DNA of 64,000 nucleotides. Origin: an uncultured Tateyamaria sp. Its GTDB lineage: Bacteria; Pseudomonadota; Alphaproteobacteria; Rhodobacterales; Rhodobacteraceae. The stretch is taken from positions 1-64,000 of the forward strand of contig NZ_CANNCF010000007.1 of the NCBI RefSeq assembly GCF_947503045.1. Direction: 5' to 3'. A program made the translations under genes and the position numbers. The notes beneath the pieces were generated by a model, which saw only the letters and a program-made list of their open reading frames with translations, was not told where the DNA came from and searched no databases. The first letter of the stretch is position 1, and each line of letters starts with the position of its first letter. Below, in pieces: positions 9,248 to 17,099 of the stretch.

Positions 9248-11221
9248 TCAGAAGATAAAGGACTCGCGATGTCTGCGCGTATCTTCGACCTTTAGCTCTG
9301 TAAGTGCGGCGTTGCTCCAATTCATCAAGGAATCGGGTCCGCACATAAATACTTCGCGATCCTCCACGTCTGCAACGCCTTGTAGGTCGCCGATCTGCAA
9401 GCGCCTTTGCTCAAGTGTCAGCCCCCCGTCGGAGAAGTTCTGGCGCAGATCATCTAAAGCGGATTGAGAGTTTGCGGCATGTTCCGTGACGCTCTGGAAC
9501 ACAAGAACGCGAAGGGTCAGACCTGCGGGGCTGGAGTCGCTCTGCGATACAAAATGCCTCACGACATTGATGTCGTCATCGCGTCCGGAAAACATAAGAA
9601 CGATGTCACTCGATAGGTGGCCCGGGTGCGCATCTGCAACCTGTTTGATCCCATCCCACATTGCCATGAACGGGGTGACGCCAACACCGCCCGCGATCCA
9701 CAGCATCTTTGAAGGGATACTTGGAAACCCCTCGTCAGGGTCCGGTGAGAAGCACGTGAAGCCGGCACCGGTGCCTTTGAAGTCAATCGGTATCTTTTGC
9801 GCGATCAGCTTGTCTGCATTGTCGTGCATGACATTGGACATCAAACCGCCGGGCTTGCGTTTGACGGTAACGCTGACCCGGTTGCTTGCGCGGAACGAAC
9901 GACCTTCGGCGTCAAAATCGGGTGCGCTCGAGATCGTCCACGTGCGCACATAGTCTTCATTGACCAACTGAGGGTTTGCCTCGTTCATATGGCTGTATCC
10001 GGTGTCCAAAATCTTCGAGAAATCGAATACGCCGAACCCGCCGGGCAAAGGCGCATCGACTGCAGACGACAGTTCGAAGTTGAACGTCTTGATACTGTCG
10101 GAAAGGTCTTGCGTTGACGCAAGCGTGGCTGTGATCGTGGCCATACCGTCATGGGCGGCGATGGCGTGTCCCATTTGATCCAGTTCCTGCCGCAAATGCT
10201 TTACCGGCGGGTTGTAAGGCGAGAACTGCTCCTCGGACGTCAGCCTGAGGTTGAGACCATTTTTGACCAGGACCGCACCGGTTACCTTGATACGCGTCAA
10301 CAGGTTGGTTCGCGGCATGAGGGCTTCGGCGTCCGTATCAAGCAAATTTTCCGCCTCGCCGGTCACATAAAGAACGTGGCCATTGACGAAGTCGGGGAAG
10401 ACAAGCCCGACTTGTGGATCGGTCTCGATATTGCCCAAGGTTTGATAGAAGCGATTGCCGGAGTGGTCCGGCAGAACCAGATATGTCGCGACATCGTCGC
10501 CATCTTCCTCTTCATAGATACGCGTAAATCCGGGGGCACCGCCGCGATGGTTAACACCCATATCAGTCTGAATGCCCGAGGCACTGTCTTCGGCGCTGTG
10601 TTTCGTTGCCAGAAAGACAGTGCTTGCACGATCAACCACGGCTTTGGCGTGAGCAGGCAAGGCAGATGTGCTCACGTCAAAGCTGTCATAAGACAGCTCA
10701 GCTGTGCGCTGAGCGTGAACCAATGTGCGCACGGTTATGTATTTCGGGCAATTCCCAAGGTGCTGGTTGGAGTGGAGCCGAAGCTGCACCTTTCCTGTAT
10801 CTTCGACAGAGGCCGCGCCGATTGACCCCGCTAGCTTGTTGCGCCGACGGTTGCTGAAATCGACCCCGACGCCTGCAAACAGCCGTCCTTCATCCGTAGA
10901 GGATGGCTCCTGCCGCAACGCACGCGCAAATGGGTCATAGGGCGACGTCTCTGCAACGACATCCGTTGTGTTGTTACCTAACACCTTGATGCCGATGGAC
11001 GGGTCATCATCCGACGTCGTGACCAAAAGGCTGATCCACGGGCGCCCCCGATTATCGAGCGTGGCCAATGGCAAGTAAGACAAGCCAGCAAAGAAGTCTG
11101 CATGCTGTTGCGGCATGTCGGGGTCAATGAATTGCGGCAGTCCGTCGATGATTTCTCGCGGTGAGTTAAGACGCTCTTGCAGCCGCAACTCACCCTTATG
11201 CGATTTATGTATCTGCGCCAT
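9248..11221 (-). CDS. Fusion of a PNPOx-like FMN-binding domain and an FAD/NAD(P)H oxidoreductase
   Basis: The 657-residue protein has two modules. Residues about 40-330 resemble a pyridoxamine-phosphate-oxidase-like split barrel (FFAGLSYLPLATLDNRGRPW near the start, VGLVFPDFVNGHVLYVTG later). Residues about 360-657 are a ferredoxin-reductase module: the FAD motif is RTWTISSAP, the NAD-binding loop AGGVGVTPFMAM, and the terminal FMCGPDSLM. Relatives commonly end in a plant-type 2Fe-2S domain; here the protein stops soon after the CGP motif, so it has no own iron-sulfur output and must pass electrons to a flavin or a separate partner. AAAGGAAC precedes the ATG. It heads a leftward gene series next to a hydrolase and a GST, so a role in xenobiotic or oxidative-stress metabolism is plausible. 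Confidence 0.85.
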   Translation of the reverse strand: MAQIHKSHKGELRLQERLNSPREIIDGLPQFIDPDMPQQHADFFAGLSYLPLATLDNRGRPWISLLVTTSDDDPSIGIKVLGNNTTDVVAETSPYDPFARALRQEPSSTDEGRLFAGVGVDFSNRRRNKLAGSIGAASVEDTGKVQLRLHSNQHLGNCPKYITVRTLVHAQRTAELSYDSFDVSTSALPAHAKAVVDRASTVFLATKHSAEDSASGIQTDMGVNHRGGAPGFTRIYEEEDGDDVATYLVLPDHSGNRFYQTLGNIETDPQVGLVFPDFVNGHVLYVTGEAENLLDTDAEALMPRTNLLTRIKVTGAVLVKNGLNLRLTSEEQFSPYNPPVKHLRQELDQMGHAIAAHDGMATITATLASTQDLSDSIKTFNFELSSAVDAPLPGGFGVFDFSKILDTGYSHMNEANPQLVNEDYVRTWTISSAPDFDAEGRSFRASNRVSVTVKRKPGGLMSNVMHDNADKLIAQKIPIDFKGTGAGFTCFSPDPDEGFPSIPSKMLWIAGGVGVTPFMAMWDGIKQVADAHPGHLSSDIVLMFSGRDDDINVVRHFVSQSDSSPAGLTLRVLVFQSVTEHAANSQSALDDLRQNFSDGGLTLEQRRLQIGDLQGVADVEDREVFMCGPDSLMNWSNAALTELKVEDTRRHRESFIF

Positions 11222-11375
11222 TGTAAGTTCCTTTTGCTTGTCTCGTAACAGGCTGCATTCATGCCGTTCTTGGCTGCCAAAAGATGCTGCCGTTTAAGGT
11301 TGCCAGGGTGCGAGCAACTTCTTGTATGTTGCACGCGCCTAGCAAGTCTTCGGGATGTTTCGTTTCGCTGATCAG

Positions 11376-12371
11376 TTACTCGATGCCGCGGGCCCTCAGG
11401 AACTCAATGGTTTTTTCGGCAATGAATTCGCCATCTTCCTCGAGAGGAAAGTGACCGGTGTCGAGCATATGAATCTCGATGTCCTCCACATCGCGAGCGT
11501 AGGCTTCTGCGCCAGGAGGAAGAAAGAATGCGTCATTTTTTCCCCACGTGACGAGAACTGGGGGTTGGTGTTCTCGCAGATATTCCTGCCAGGCGGGATA
11601 AGCTGCGATGTTGCTGGGATAGTTGGCTAACAAATCCAACTGGATAGTGGACAGCCCCGGCCTTTGAACACGCTCGAAATCCATCAACCAGTTGTCCGGA
11701 AGAATACCGTCTGGGTTGCGTGTTCCATGCGTGTATTGCCATTTCAGCGCTTCAACGGTGAATAGTTCGGTGACAAATTGCGCATCAAGCTCTGGGGTCC
11801 TGTTTTCTGACAGTGCCTTCAATGGTTCGCTTGATGCGGGGCTCACGCCTTCAATGTAAGCATTTCCGTTTTGAACGAGCAAAGCCGTCACGCGCTCAGG
11901 TTGCTCAACGGCAATTCGGAACCCAATCGGTGCGCCATAGTCGTGAATGACCAAAGCATATTCATCGATACCCCGCTGTTCGATAAACGACCCCATGTAC
12001 TGGGCGACGTTATCAAAGGTGTAAGTGAATTCCTCCGGTGATGGCGCGTCGCTGGACCCGAAGCCCGGGTAGTCTGGAGCGATGACGTAGTAATCGTCAC
12101 TCAGGTCACGGATCAGGTCGCGATATTGATGTGAGGAGCTAGGGAAACCGTGCAGCATGACTATGCTTGGCTTCGATGGATCGCCAGCCTCGCGATAGAA
12201 GATCTTGACGCCATCGACAGTTTCATAGCCATAGCTTGTCGGCGCAGCTTCCAGGTGCCCCGGTGCGATGGCGATGGACAGCGCAATCGCCGCCCCGACC
12301 AAAACGGTGCTAAGCTTTTGATGCCCAGTTTCTACCAACGGAGCGAGTGTCAGTGTCTCGATGCGTTTCAT
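11376..12371 (-). CDS. Exported alpha/beta hydrolase with Asp nucleophile (dehalogenase/epoxide-hydrolase-like), copy 1
   Basis: The 331-residue product carries an N-terminal hydrophobic export signal (residues about 20-43, ending LEAAP) and a complete alpha/beta-hydrolase fold. The oxyanion motif is HGFP (74-77), the nucleophile elbow VIHDYGAPIG places Asp at 144, and the catalytic His is in DTGHF near the C terminus. An Asp nucleophile points to haloalkane dehalogenase or epoxide hydrolase chemistry rather than ester hydrolysis. It is closely similar along its whole length to the product of 15531-16469, sharing long identical runs such as YETVDG, FYREAGDP and HGFPSSSHQYR. GGAGAT precedes the ATG. 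It lies between the flavin reductase fusion and a GST gene on the same strand. Confidence 0.85.
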   Translation of the reverse strand: MKRIETLTLAPLVETGHQKLSTVLVGAAIALSIAIAPGHLEAAPTSYGYETVDGVKIFYREAGDPSKPSIVMLHGFPSSSHQYRDLIRDLSDDYYVIAPDYPGFGSSDAPSPEEFTYTFDNVAQYMGSFIEQRGIDEYALVIHDYGAPIGFRIAVEQPERVTALLVQNGNAYIEGVSPASSEPLKALSENRTPELDAQFVTELFTVEALKWQYTHGTRNPDGILPDNWLMDFERVQRPGLSTIQLDLLANYPSNIAAYPAWQEYLREHQPPVLVTWGKNDAFFLPPGAEAYARDVEDIEIHMLDTGHFPLEEDGEFIAEKTIEFLRARGIE

Positions 12372-12470
12372 TTCTATCTCCTTCTAGTGTTTGTGTATTT
12401 AGTCTTTCGGGGCATCATTTTGGGCGCAGAGCGTAAGGACCCAGCATGGGGCGTTACCCAGACGGTCGGA

Positions 12471-13094
12471 TCATGCCAATTCTGGGATTGGCGAAGTTGC
12501 CATACCGACAAATTTTGGTTCTGCTTCAATGCGACCAAGCCAAGCTCGAATATTTGGGTAAGGCGCAAGATCAACGCCGCCTTCCGGCGCATGTGCAATA
12601 TAGCTGTAGCCAGCGACGTCAGCGATTGTGATTGTGTCTGTTGCCAGCCATTGGCGATCGGCTAGATGCACTTCCATCATCTTGAACAAGTCATGCGCTT
12701 TGCCGACCGCACCTTCGTGGTCCAGCGGCGCACCGAAGACCTTGACCAAACGGGCCGCGCACGGCCCAGAAAAAATGTTGTCCGCCGCGACCGTCAGCCA
12801 TCGCTGCACATCTGCAGCCGCCTTGGGGTCTTCGGGCATCCAAGTAGAGCCCTTCGCGTAAGTCTGGACGAGATACACAAGGATCGCATTCGAGTCCGCG
12901 AGCGTATAGCCGCGGTCATCAATGGCAGGCACCAGACCAAAAGGGCTGATCTTGAGATAGTCGGGCGCTTTATGCGCACCGTTTGCCATATCCAGATCGA
13001 TGGTTTCGTAAGGCAAGTCCAGCAGGGCCAGCATCAGTTCGACACGGTGGCAGTGACCGGATTTTGGGTTACGGTAGAGTTTGATCGGTGTCAT
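12471..13094 (-). CDS. Glutathione S-transferase
   Basis: The 207-residue protein has the thioredoxin-like N-terminal GST domain (KLYRNPKSGHCHRVELMLAL, with the cis-Pro segment GLVPAIDD and the glutathione-contact LADSNAILVYL) and an all-helical C-terminal domain with the TIADVAGYSYI motif (N-capping box). Length and motifs are normal for the family. The N-terminal SGH could supply a catalytic Ser in place of Tyr. GSTs conjugate glutathione to electrophiles or act in dehalogenation; clustering with Asp-nucleophile hydrolases and a reductive dehalogenase makes a detoxification role plausible but the substrate is unknown. It is 24 bases downstream of the DUF1348 gene on the same strand, probably one transcript. 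Confidence 0.88.
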   Translation of the reverse strand: MTPIKLYRNPKSGHCHRVELMLALLDLPYETIDLDMANGAHKAPDYLKISPFGLVPAIDDRGYTLADSNAILVYLVQTYAKGSTWMPEDPKAAADVQRWLTVAADNIFSGPCAARLVKVFGAPLDHEGAVGKAHDLFKMMEVHLADRQWLATDTITIADVAGYSYIAHAPEGGVDLAPYPNIRAWLGRIEAEPKFVGMATSPIPELA

Positions 13095-13118
13095 TGGAAA
13101 TTTCCGTTTTGTGAGGAG

Positions 13119-13595
13119 TTAAAGGCCAAGGTCGCTCAGACCAGCGTGATCATCGGGCCGCCGACCCAAAGGCCAGTGAAATTTGCGTTCATCTTCCGAG
13201 ATCGGTTTTTCGTTGATGGAGGCATGGCGATTAGCCATGAAGCCGTTCTCATCGAACTCCCAATTCTCGTTACCATAGGCCCGGAACCAGTTGCCGCTAT
13301 CATCGTGATATTCATAGGCGTAGCGCACCGCGATGCGATTGTCGGTATAGGCCCACAGCTCCTTGATCAGCCGATAGTCCAGTTCCTTGTTCCATTTGCG
13401 GGTCAGGAATTCTGCGATCTCGGCACGACCCTGCGGGAACTCCGCCCGGTTGCGCCACTTGCTGTCGGGCGTATAGGCCAACGCGACCTTTGCCGGATCC
13501 CGGCCATTCCAGCCGTCCTCTGCAAGCCGAACTTTTTCAATAGCCGTCGCCTTGCTAAACGGCGGCAAAGGGTGGCGGGGCGGTTCAGTTGACAT
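13119..13595 (-). CDS. DUF1348 / NTF2-like protein
   Basis: This 158-residue soluble protein matches the DUF1348 branch of the NTF2 superfamily: [20 protein letters not shown] at the start, then the segments [41 protein letters not shown] and a C-terminal [11 protein letters not shown]. No catalytic role has been shown for the family as far as I know. GAGGA precedes the ATG. It is the first gene of a leftward set (DUF1348, GST) divergent from a LysR regulator, the classical layout of a LysR-controlled operon, so its expression is probably controlled by that regulator. Confidence 0.85.
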   Translation of the reverse strand: MSTEPPRHPLPPFSKATAIEKVRLAEDGWNGRDPAKVALAYTPDSKWRNRAEFPQGRAEIAEFLTRKWNKELDYRLIKELWAYTDNRIAVRYAYEYHDDSGNWFRAYGNENWEFDENGFMANRHASINEKPISEDERKFHWPLGRRPDDHAGLSDLGL

Positions 13596-13688
13596 TTTCG
13601 GGTCCTCTTTAGCTCAACATATTTGCGCTTTGGGTATTGATAACTTGGGCCAGCAGCTGAATTAATAATCCAAGTGTGAAAGACATTA

Positions 13689-13698
13689 TTTCATGAAA
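13689..13698. promoter_or_regulatory. Perfect 10-bp palindrome in the LysR/DUF1348 divergent promoter region
   Basis: TTTCATGAAA is a perfect palindrome 25 bases upstream of the LysR start codon, within the 128-base divergent intergenic region. The same region has a TTTGGGTATT motif at 13629-13638. Either may be part of the regulator's binding site. This is inference from position only. Confidence 0.3.
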
Positions 13699-13723
13699 CG
13701 AACATTGTGAGGCGGATTCCGCT

Positions 13724-14620
13724 GTGGATCGACTGCAAAGCTTGGAAGTATTCATCGCTGTTGCTGAGGCAGAGAGCTTCGCTGGTGGTGCGCGCAAAAG
13801 CGGTCTAAGCGCGCCCTCGGCCACGCGCGGCGTCAATGCACTTGAAGCGCGCCTGGGTGCACGACTCTTTACCCGGACAACCCGTAAAGTCCGGTTGACG
13901 GAAGTTGGCCAGACCTATCTTGAGGATGCACGCCATATCCTCGCTCAGATGCAGGCGGCTGATGATGCGGCCAAAGGGGCAGCTACAAATCCCGTTGGGC
14001 AGCTACGGATCACCTGTTCAAACGAGTTTGGACGAATTTACGTGGCACCAATCCTAACTGAGTTTCTCGATACGCACCCTGGTGTCACCGCCGACGTGTT
14101 GATGGTCGATCGGATCGTGAACATGGTTGAAGAAGGCTTTGATCTTGCGGTCCGGATTGGAGAGCTGCCGTCTTCCGGTCTGGCCGCCGTCCGCGTTGGA
14201 CAGGTGCGCCGGATCGTGTTTGGCACACCAGGCTACTTTGAAGCAAACGGCAGACCGAAAACGCCTGCGGACTTGCAAGCACATCAGATCGTGTCTGCGG
14301 CGCCTGTCAGCCCAACCACTGAATGGCGCTTTGGCCATGACATGCAGGAGACTGTAAGGATCAAACCACGCTTGACCGTCAGCAGTGTTGCTACGGCTAT
14401 TTCTGTTGCCAAGCGCAGTTGGGGGCTCTGTCGGGTTCTGTCATATCAGGTTGGACCTGACCTCCAGAACGGCACACTGGAAACGGTCCTTGAAGAGTTT
14501 GAACCCGCTCCGTTGCCCATCCATCTTGTGCATGTCGAGGGACGCCGGGCCCCGGCCAAAATCAGAGCATTCATTGATCTCGCGAAGGATCGTCTGAAAG
14601 CAACGTCAGTGCTGAACTGA
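13724..14620 (+). CDS. LysR-family transcriptional regulator
   Basis: The 298-residue product starts at GTG 13724 immediately before the winged-helix domain (DRLQSLEVFIAVAEAESFAGG, then GLSAPSATRGVNALEARLGARLF). A linker and the periplasmic-binding-like effector domain follow (residues about 90-298, with LRITCSNEFGRIYVAPILTEFL). No ATG is available at this point and the HTH begins right after the GTG, so this start is well supported. It is divergent from the DUF1348-GST genes and is the likely regulator of them and possibly of the hydrolase and MOSC genes. The effector is unknown; aromatic or halogenated compounds would fit the surroundings. Confidence 0.92.
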   Translation: MDRLQSLEVFIAVAEAESFAGGARKSGLSAPSATRGVNALEARLGARLFTRTTRKVRLTEVGQTYLEDARHILAQMQAADDAAKGAATNPVGQLRITCSNEFGRIYVAPILTEFLDTHPGVTADVLMVDRIVNMVEEGFDLAVRIGELPSSGLAAVRVGQVRRIVFGTPGYFEANGRPKTPADLQAHQIVSAAPVSPTTEWRFGHDMQETVRIKPRLTVSSVATAISVAKRSWGLCRVLSYQVGPDLQNGTLETVLEEFEPAPLPIHLVHVEGRRAPAKIRAFIDLAKDRLKATSVLN

Positions 14621-14637
14621 GCGCAGTCACAAAACTG

Positions 14638-15426
14638 CTACGGGAGCTTCAGCCCCCCGGCCTGCTCCACGTTGAGAGTGCCGCCCGAGACAACTTCGAC
14701 ATAGACACCCATATCCGTGTGGCCCAACTCTTTGCGAAGCAGATAGGGGATTTTCAAATCGCGCTCGGCCGTTTCCGGGTTCACCTCGGTCGCAGCACAA
14801 CGTTTGGTGCGGGACAATATCCTGAACGATACCTCTCCGAAATCCAGAACATTACCGACTGCATCAAGCTCCGCGTAAGGTGGCAATCCGTCGATAACAA
14901 CATTGGCCCGGAACCGATCAGGATGAATCTTCGCATCAATCCGTTTTTCCATGTCCCGAACAGAATTTAGGTTCAACACGGAGATCGCATTCATCATCTG
15001 CGGAGAGACAACAGACACGTCAGTAAAACGATGCGGCGCGGACGACACAAATGTGGGAGGATGCGGATCCGAAAGCTCCAATGCTTCATGGAGATGCCGG
15101 GCCGCTTTTGTGGATGCTTCCGGATCGCGCATATCGAAGGTCTGGGTGTTGTCGCCTTGCCGGATCTCCAACTCCTGGGTTTCGTCATGGAACGTTGTGC
15201 GCAATCCTGCGAGACCCGCAACCTTCAGCAGCACGACAAAGCGATCCTTGGGCAAGGGCTTGGGGTCTTTAGGATCAAAGCCTGAATTGAACCGCGCAAA
15301 CCCAAACAGCCGGTCTCCCGGGATTCCTTCACCCGCAACAAGGTTTACGAAAGTGAGCGGATCTGCGGACAGGCCTTTGACCGGAAATCGGTTCAACTCT
15401 TTGATGGTTATGGATGCCTCGGTCAT
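14638..15426 (-). CDS. MOSC-domain protein (YcbX-like)
   Basis: The 262-residue protein has an N-terminal MOSC beta-barrel (IKELNRFPVKGLSADPLTFV, then GEGIPGDRLFGFARF) and the C-terminal MOSC domain with its invariant cysteine in TKRCAATEVNPETAERD. MOSC proteins carry molybdenum-cofactor sulfur or act as molybdenum enzymes reducing N-hydroxylated compounds; YcbX-type members usually have an added 2Fe-2S domain, absent here. AGGAGTGG precedes the ATG. It lies leftward, downstream of the second hydrolase but separated from it by a strong hairpin, so it probably has its own promoter. It is convergent with the LysR gene, 17 bases apart. Confidence 0.85.
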   Translation of the reverse strand: MTEASITIKELNRFPVKGLSADPLTFVNLVAGEGIPGDRLFGFARFNSGFDPKDPKPLPKDRFVVLLKVAGLAGLRTTFHDETQELEIRQGDNTQTFDMRDPEASTKAARHLHEALELSDPHPPTFVSSAPHRFTDVSVVSPQMMNAISVLNLNSVRDMEKRIDAKIHPDRFRANVVIDGLPPYAELDAVGNVLDFGEVSFRILSRTKRCAATEVNPETAERDLKIPYLLRKELGHTDMGVYVEVVSGGTLNVEQAGGLKLP

Positions 15427-15468
15427 CGTCCACTCCTACGCATTTCGTTATTGATTTCTATCAGTTCA

Positions 15469-15505
15469 CCGCGTTGGCACCAAATGGTGCCAACGCGGTT
15501 GTTTG
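15469..15505 (-). terminator. Intrinsic terminator-like hairpin after the second hydrolase gene
   Basis: Positions 15469-15482 (CCGCGTTGGCACCA) and 15485-15498 are perfect reverse complements, a 14-bp stem with an AA loop. It lies 33 bases past the stop of the leftward hydrolase gene. The T-rich tail (TTGTTTG) is on the plus-strand side; on the minus strand no T run follows, so it may act in both directions or be a stabilising 3' hairpin. Confidence 0.7.
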
Positions 15506-15530
15506 CTTCAAAGACAGTGTCGGGAAGGTG

Positions 15531-16469
15531 TCAGCGTGCCAACCGCTTTGACAGGAAGTTGCGCATTCGCAGTGCGATGACATCGCCGTCTTCTTCCAGC
15601 GCGAAATGACCGGTCTCGAGGATGTTATAGTCCACATCCTTCAGATCACGCAGATATCCTTCAGCGCCTGGAACCGGGAAGTACGCATCATTCTTGGCCC
15701 AAACAATCAGTGCTGGAGGTTGGTGCTCGCGCATATAGGCCTGCCATTCGGGATACTTGGCCACATTGTTGCGATAGTCGTAGATCAGTCCGAGCTGCAC
15801 GTCGTGCATGCCGGGGCGGCTCATTGCCTGGTGATCCAGCAACCAGTTGTCTGGCAAAATACCATCGGGATTACGCGTACCGTGTGTGTACTGCCAGCGT
15901 AGGCCTTCGACTGAAAAGATGTTGGGTATCAGCGTTGCTTCGTATTCTGCATCGCGCCCGTTTTCCCAAAGAAGGGTTACTGGTGCCCAGGTCTCCGGAT
16001 TGACGCCTTCCTCGTAAGCATTACCGTTTTGGATGATCAGCGTTTCAATCTTTTCGGGGTTGGCTGTCGCGATCCGAAAGCCAACGGGCGCGCCATAGTC
16101 CTGCAGATACATTGAGAAATTGTCGACGCCCTTTTGCTCAAGGAATGTGTCTACCGTCTCCGCAATGTTGTCGAACGTATAGCTGTAGTTTTCCGGCGAC
16201 GGGAAGTCGCTGGACCCGAACCCGGGATAGTCAGGCGCTATCAAGTAGTAGTCATCAGACAAATCAGCCAGCAGCTTGCGATACTGGTGTGACGAGCTTG
16301 GAAATCCGTGCAGCAGGACAATGGCCGGATCAGCAGGATCCCCCGCCTCGCGGTAAAAGATTTCGACGCCGTCGACTGTCTCATAGCCGACACGGACGTC
16401 ATCCGCCGACGCTTGTGTGACGTTCAAACTTGCGATCGCGATAACGGCACTGGTCAGTAGGTGTTTCAT
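15531..16469 (-). CDS. Exported alpha/beta hydrolase with Asp nucleophile, copy 2
   Basis: The 312-residue product starts at the ATG at 16469, chosen because AGGAGACTACC precedes it and a clean signal peptide follows (MKHLLTSAVIAIASLNVTQASA). An in-frame start 29 codons upstream would spoil the signal. The fold is the same as in the product of 11376-12371: HGFPSSSHQYR, nucleophile Asp in LQDYGAPVG, catalytic His in ETGHFALEEDG. Both have an Asp nucleophile, pointing to dehalogenase or epoxide-hydrolase chemistry in the periplasm. The two genes are clear paralogues separated by the GST/DUF1348/LysR/MOSC genes. A 14-bp hairpin follows the stop. Confidence 0.87.
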   Translation of the reverse strand: MKHLLTSAVIAIASLNVTQASADDVRVGYETVDGVEIFYREAGDPADPAIVLLHGFPSSSHQYRKLLADLSDDYYLIAPDYPGFGSSDFPSPENYSYTFDNIAETVDTFLEQKGVDNFSMYLQDYGAPVGFRIATANPEKIETLIIQNGNAYEEGVNPETWAPVTLLWENGRDAEYEATLIPNIFSVEGLRWQYTHGTRNPDGILPDNWLLDHQAMSRPGMHDVQLGLIYDYRNNVAKYPEWQAYMREHQPPALIVWAKNDAYFPVPGAEGYLRDLKDVDYNILETGHFALEEDGDVIALRMRNFLSKRLAR

Positions 16470-17099
16470 GGTAGTCTCCTGTGATTTTGTCGTGGTCCGC
16501 TGCGACATCGAGATCGTGTTTGAGCGCAGACCAGGAAAGGTGGTGCTTCGTGCCAAATGGACGTAGTTAACCCTATTGCTTGAAACAATTTGGGTATTTC
16601 AAAATTCATTGATTTATTACATGATAGTAATAGGACCGTGCCGACTTCGAATTTGGGTATGAGTGTTTACCTCGCCGGTGGGGCTGAGAGGGCGCAACCG
16701 AGGTTAAGTAACAGAGATTATCCAGAAAATTCGGACATGCAGAGTATGTCTCCGGTGCGAGGCAAGCCTGGATAACCGATTGACAGCCGAATTCGTGCAT
16801 CCGCCTATGCGTTCGCAGTTAGTTCCGGCCGAACCGCAGAAGCCCAACATGCATCCGTTCCTGCTAAAAGCTGAGTACCCAGCCATTTAGATACGAAGGA
16901 TCCATGACCGACCTTGTCTTACCCAAAAACACACGATGGTTCTCGACGCTTTTGCCAAAGGGTTTGAAACAGCCTCTCGCATGCGGCTGAACCTGCTGAG
17001 TTTTCTGAAAACGGCACCAAAACGCGGGGCGGCCGCCCGATATGGAAATCAAAGAAATCCGCCACTTGTCATTCCGGTCTGGACATCAGAAGCGACCAT
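16470..17099. other. 630-base stretch without a convincing gene
   Basis: The part next to the hydrolase (16470-16665) is AT-rich and should hold its leftward promoter; TTTGGGTAT occurs at 16589-16597 and again at 16652-16660, the same motif as near the DUF1348 promoter. The remainder, to the stop of the reductive dehalogenase gene, has only short open frames on either strand that match nothing I know, for example one from 16936. I regard it as spacer or decayed sequence. Confidence 0.5.

Noticed and set aside
10151-10825. Long rightward frame of 224 codons inside the PNPOx-reductase gene
   Set aside because: It is the antisense shadow of a gene with clear flavin and NAD motifs on the other strand.
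12666-13592. Rightward 308-codon frame across the GST and DUF1348 genes
   Set aside because: It runs antisense to two recognisable genes and spans their boundary; no family resemblance.
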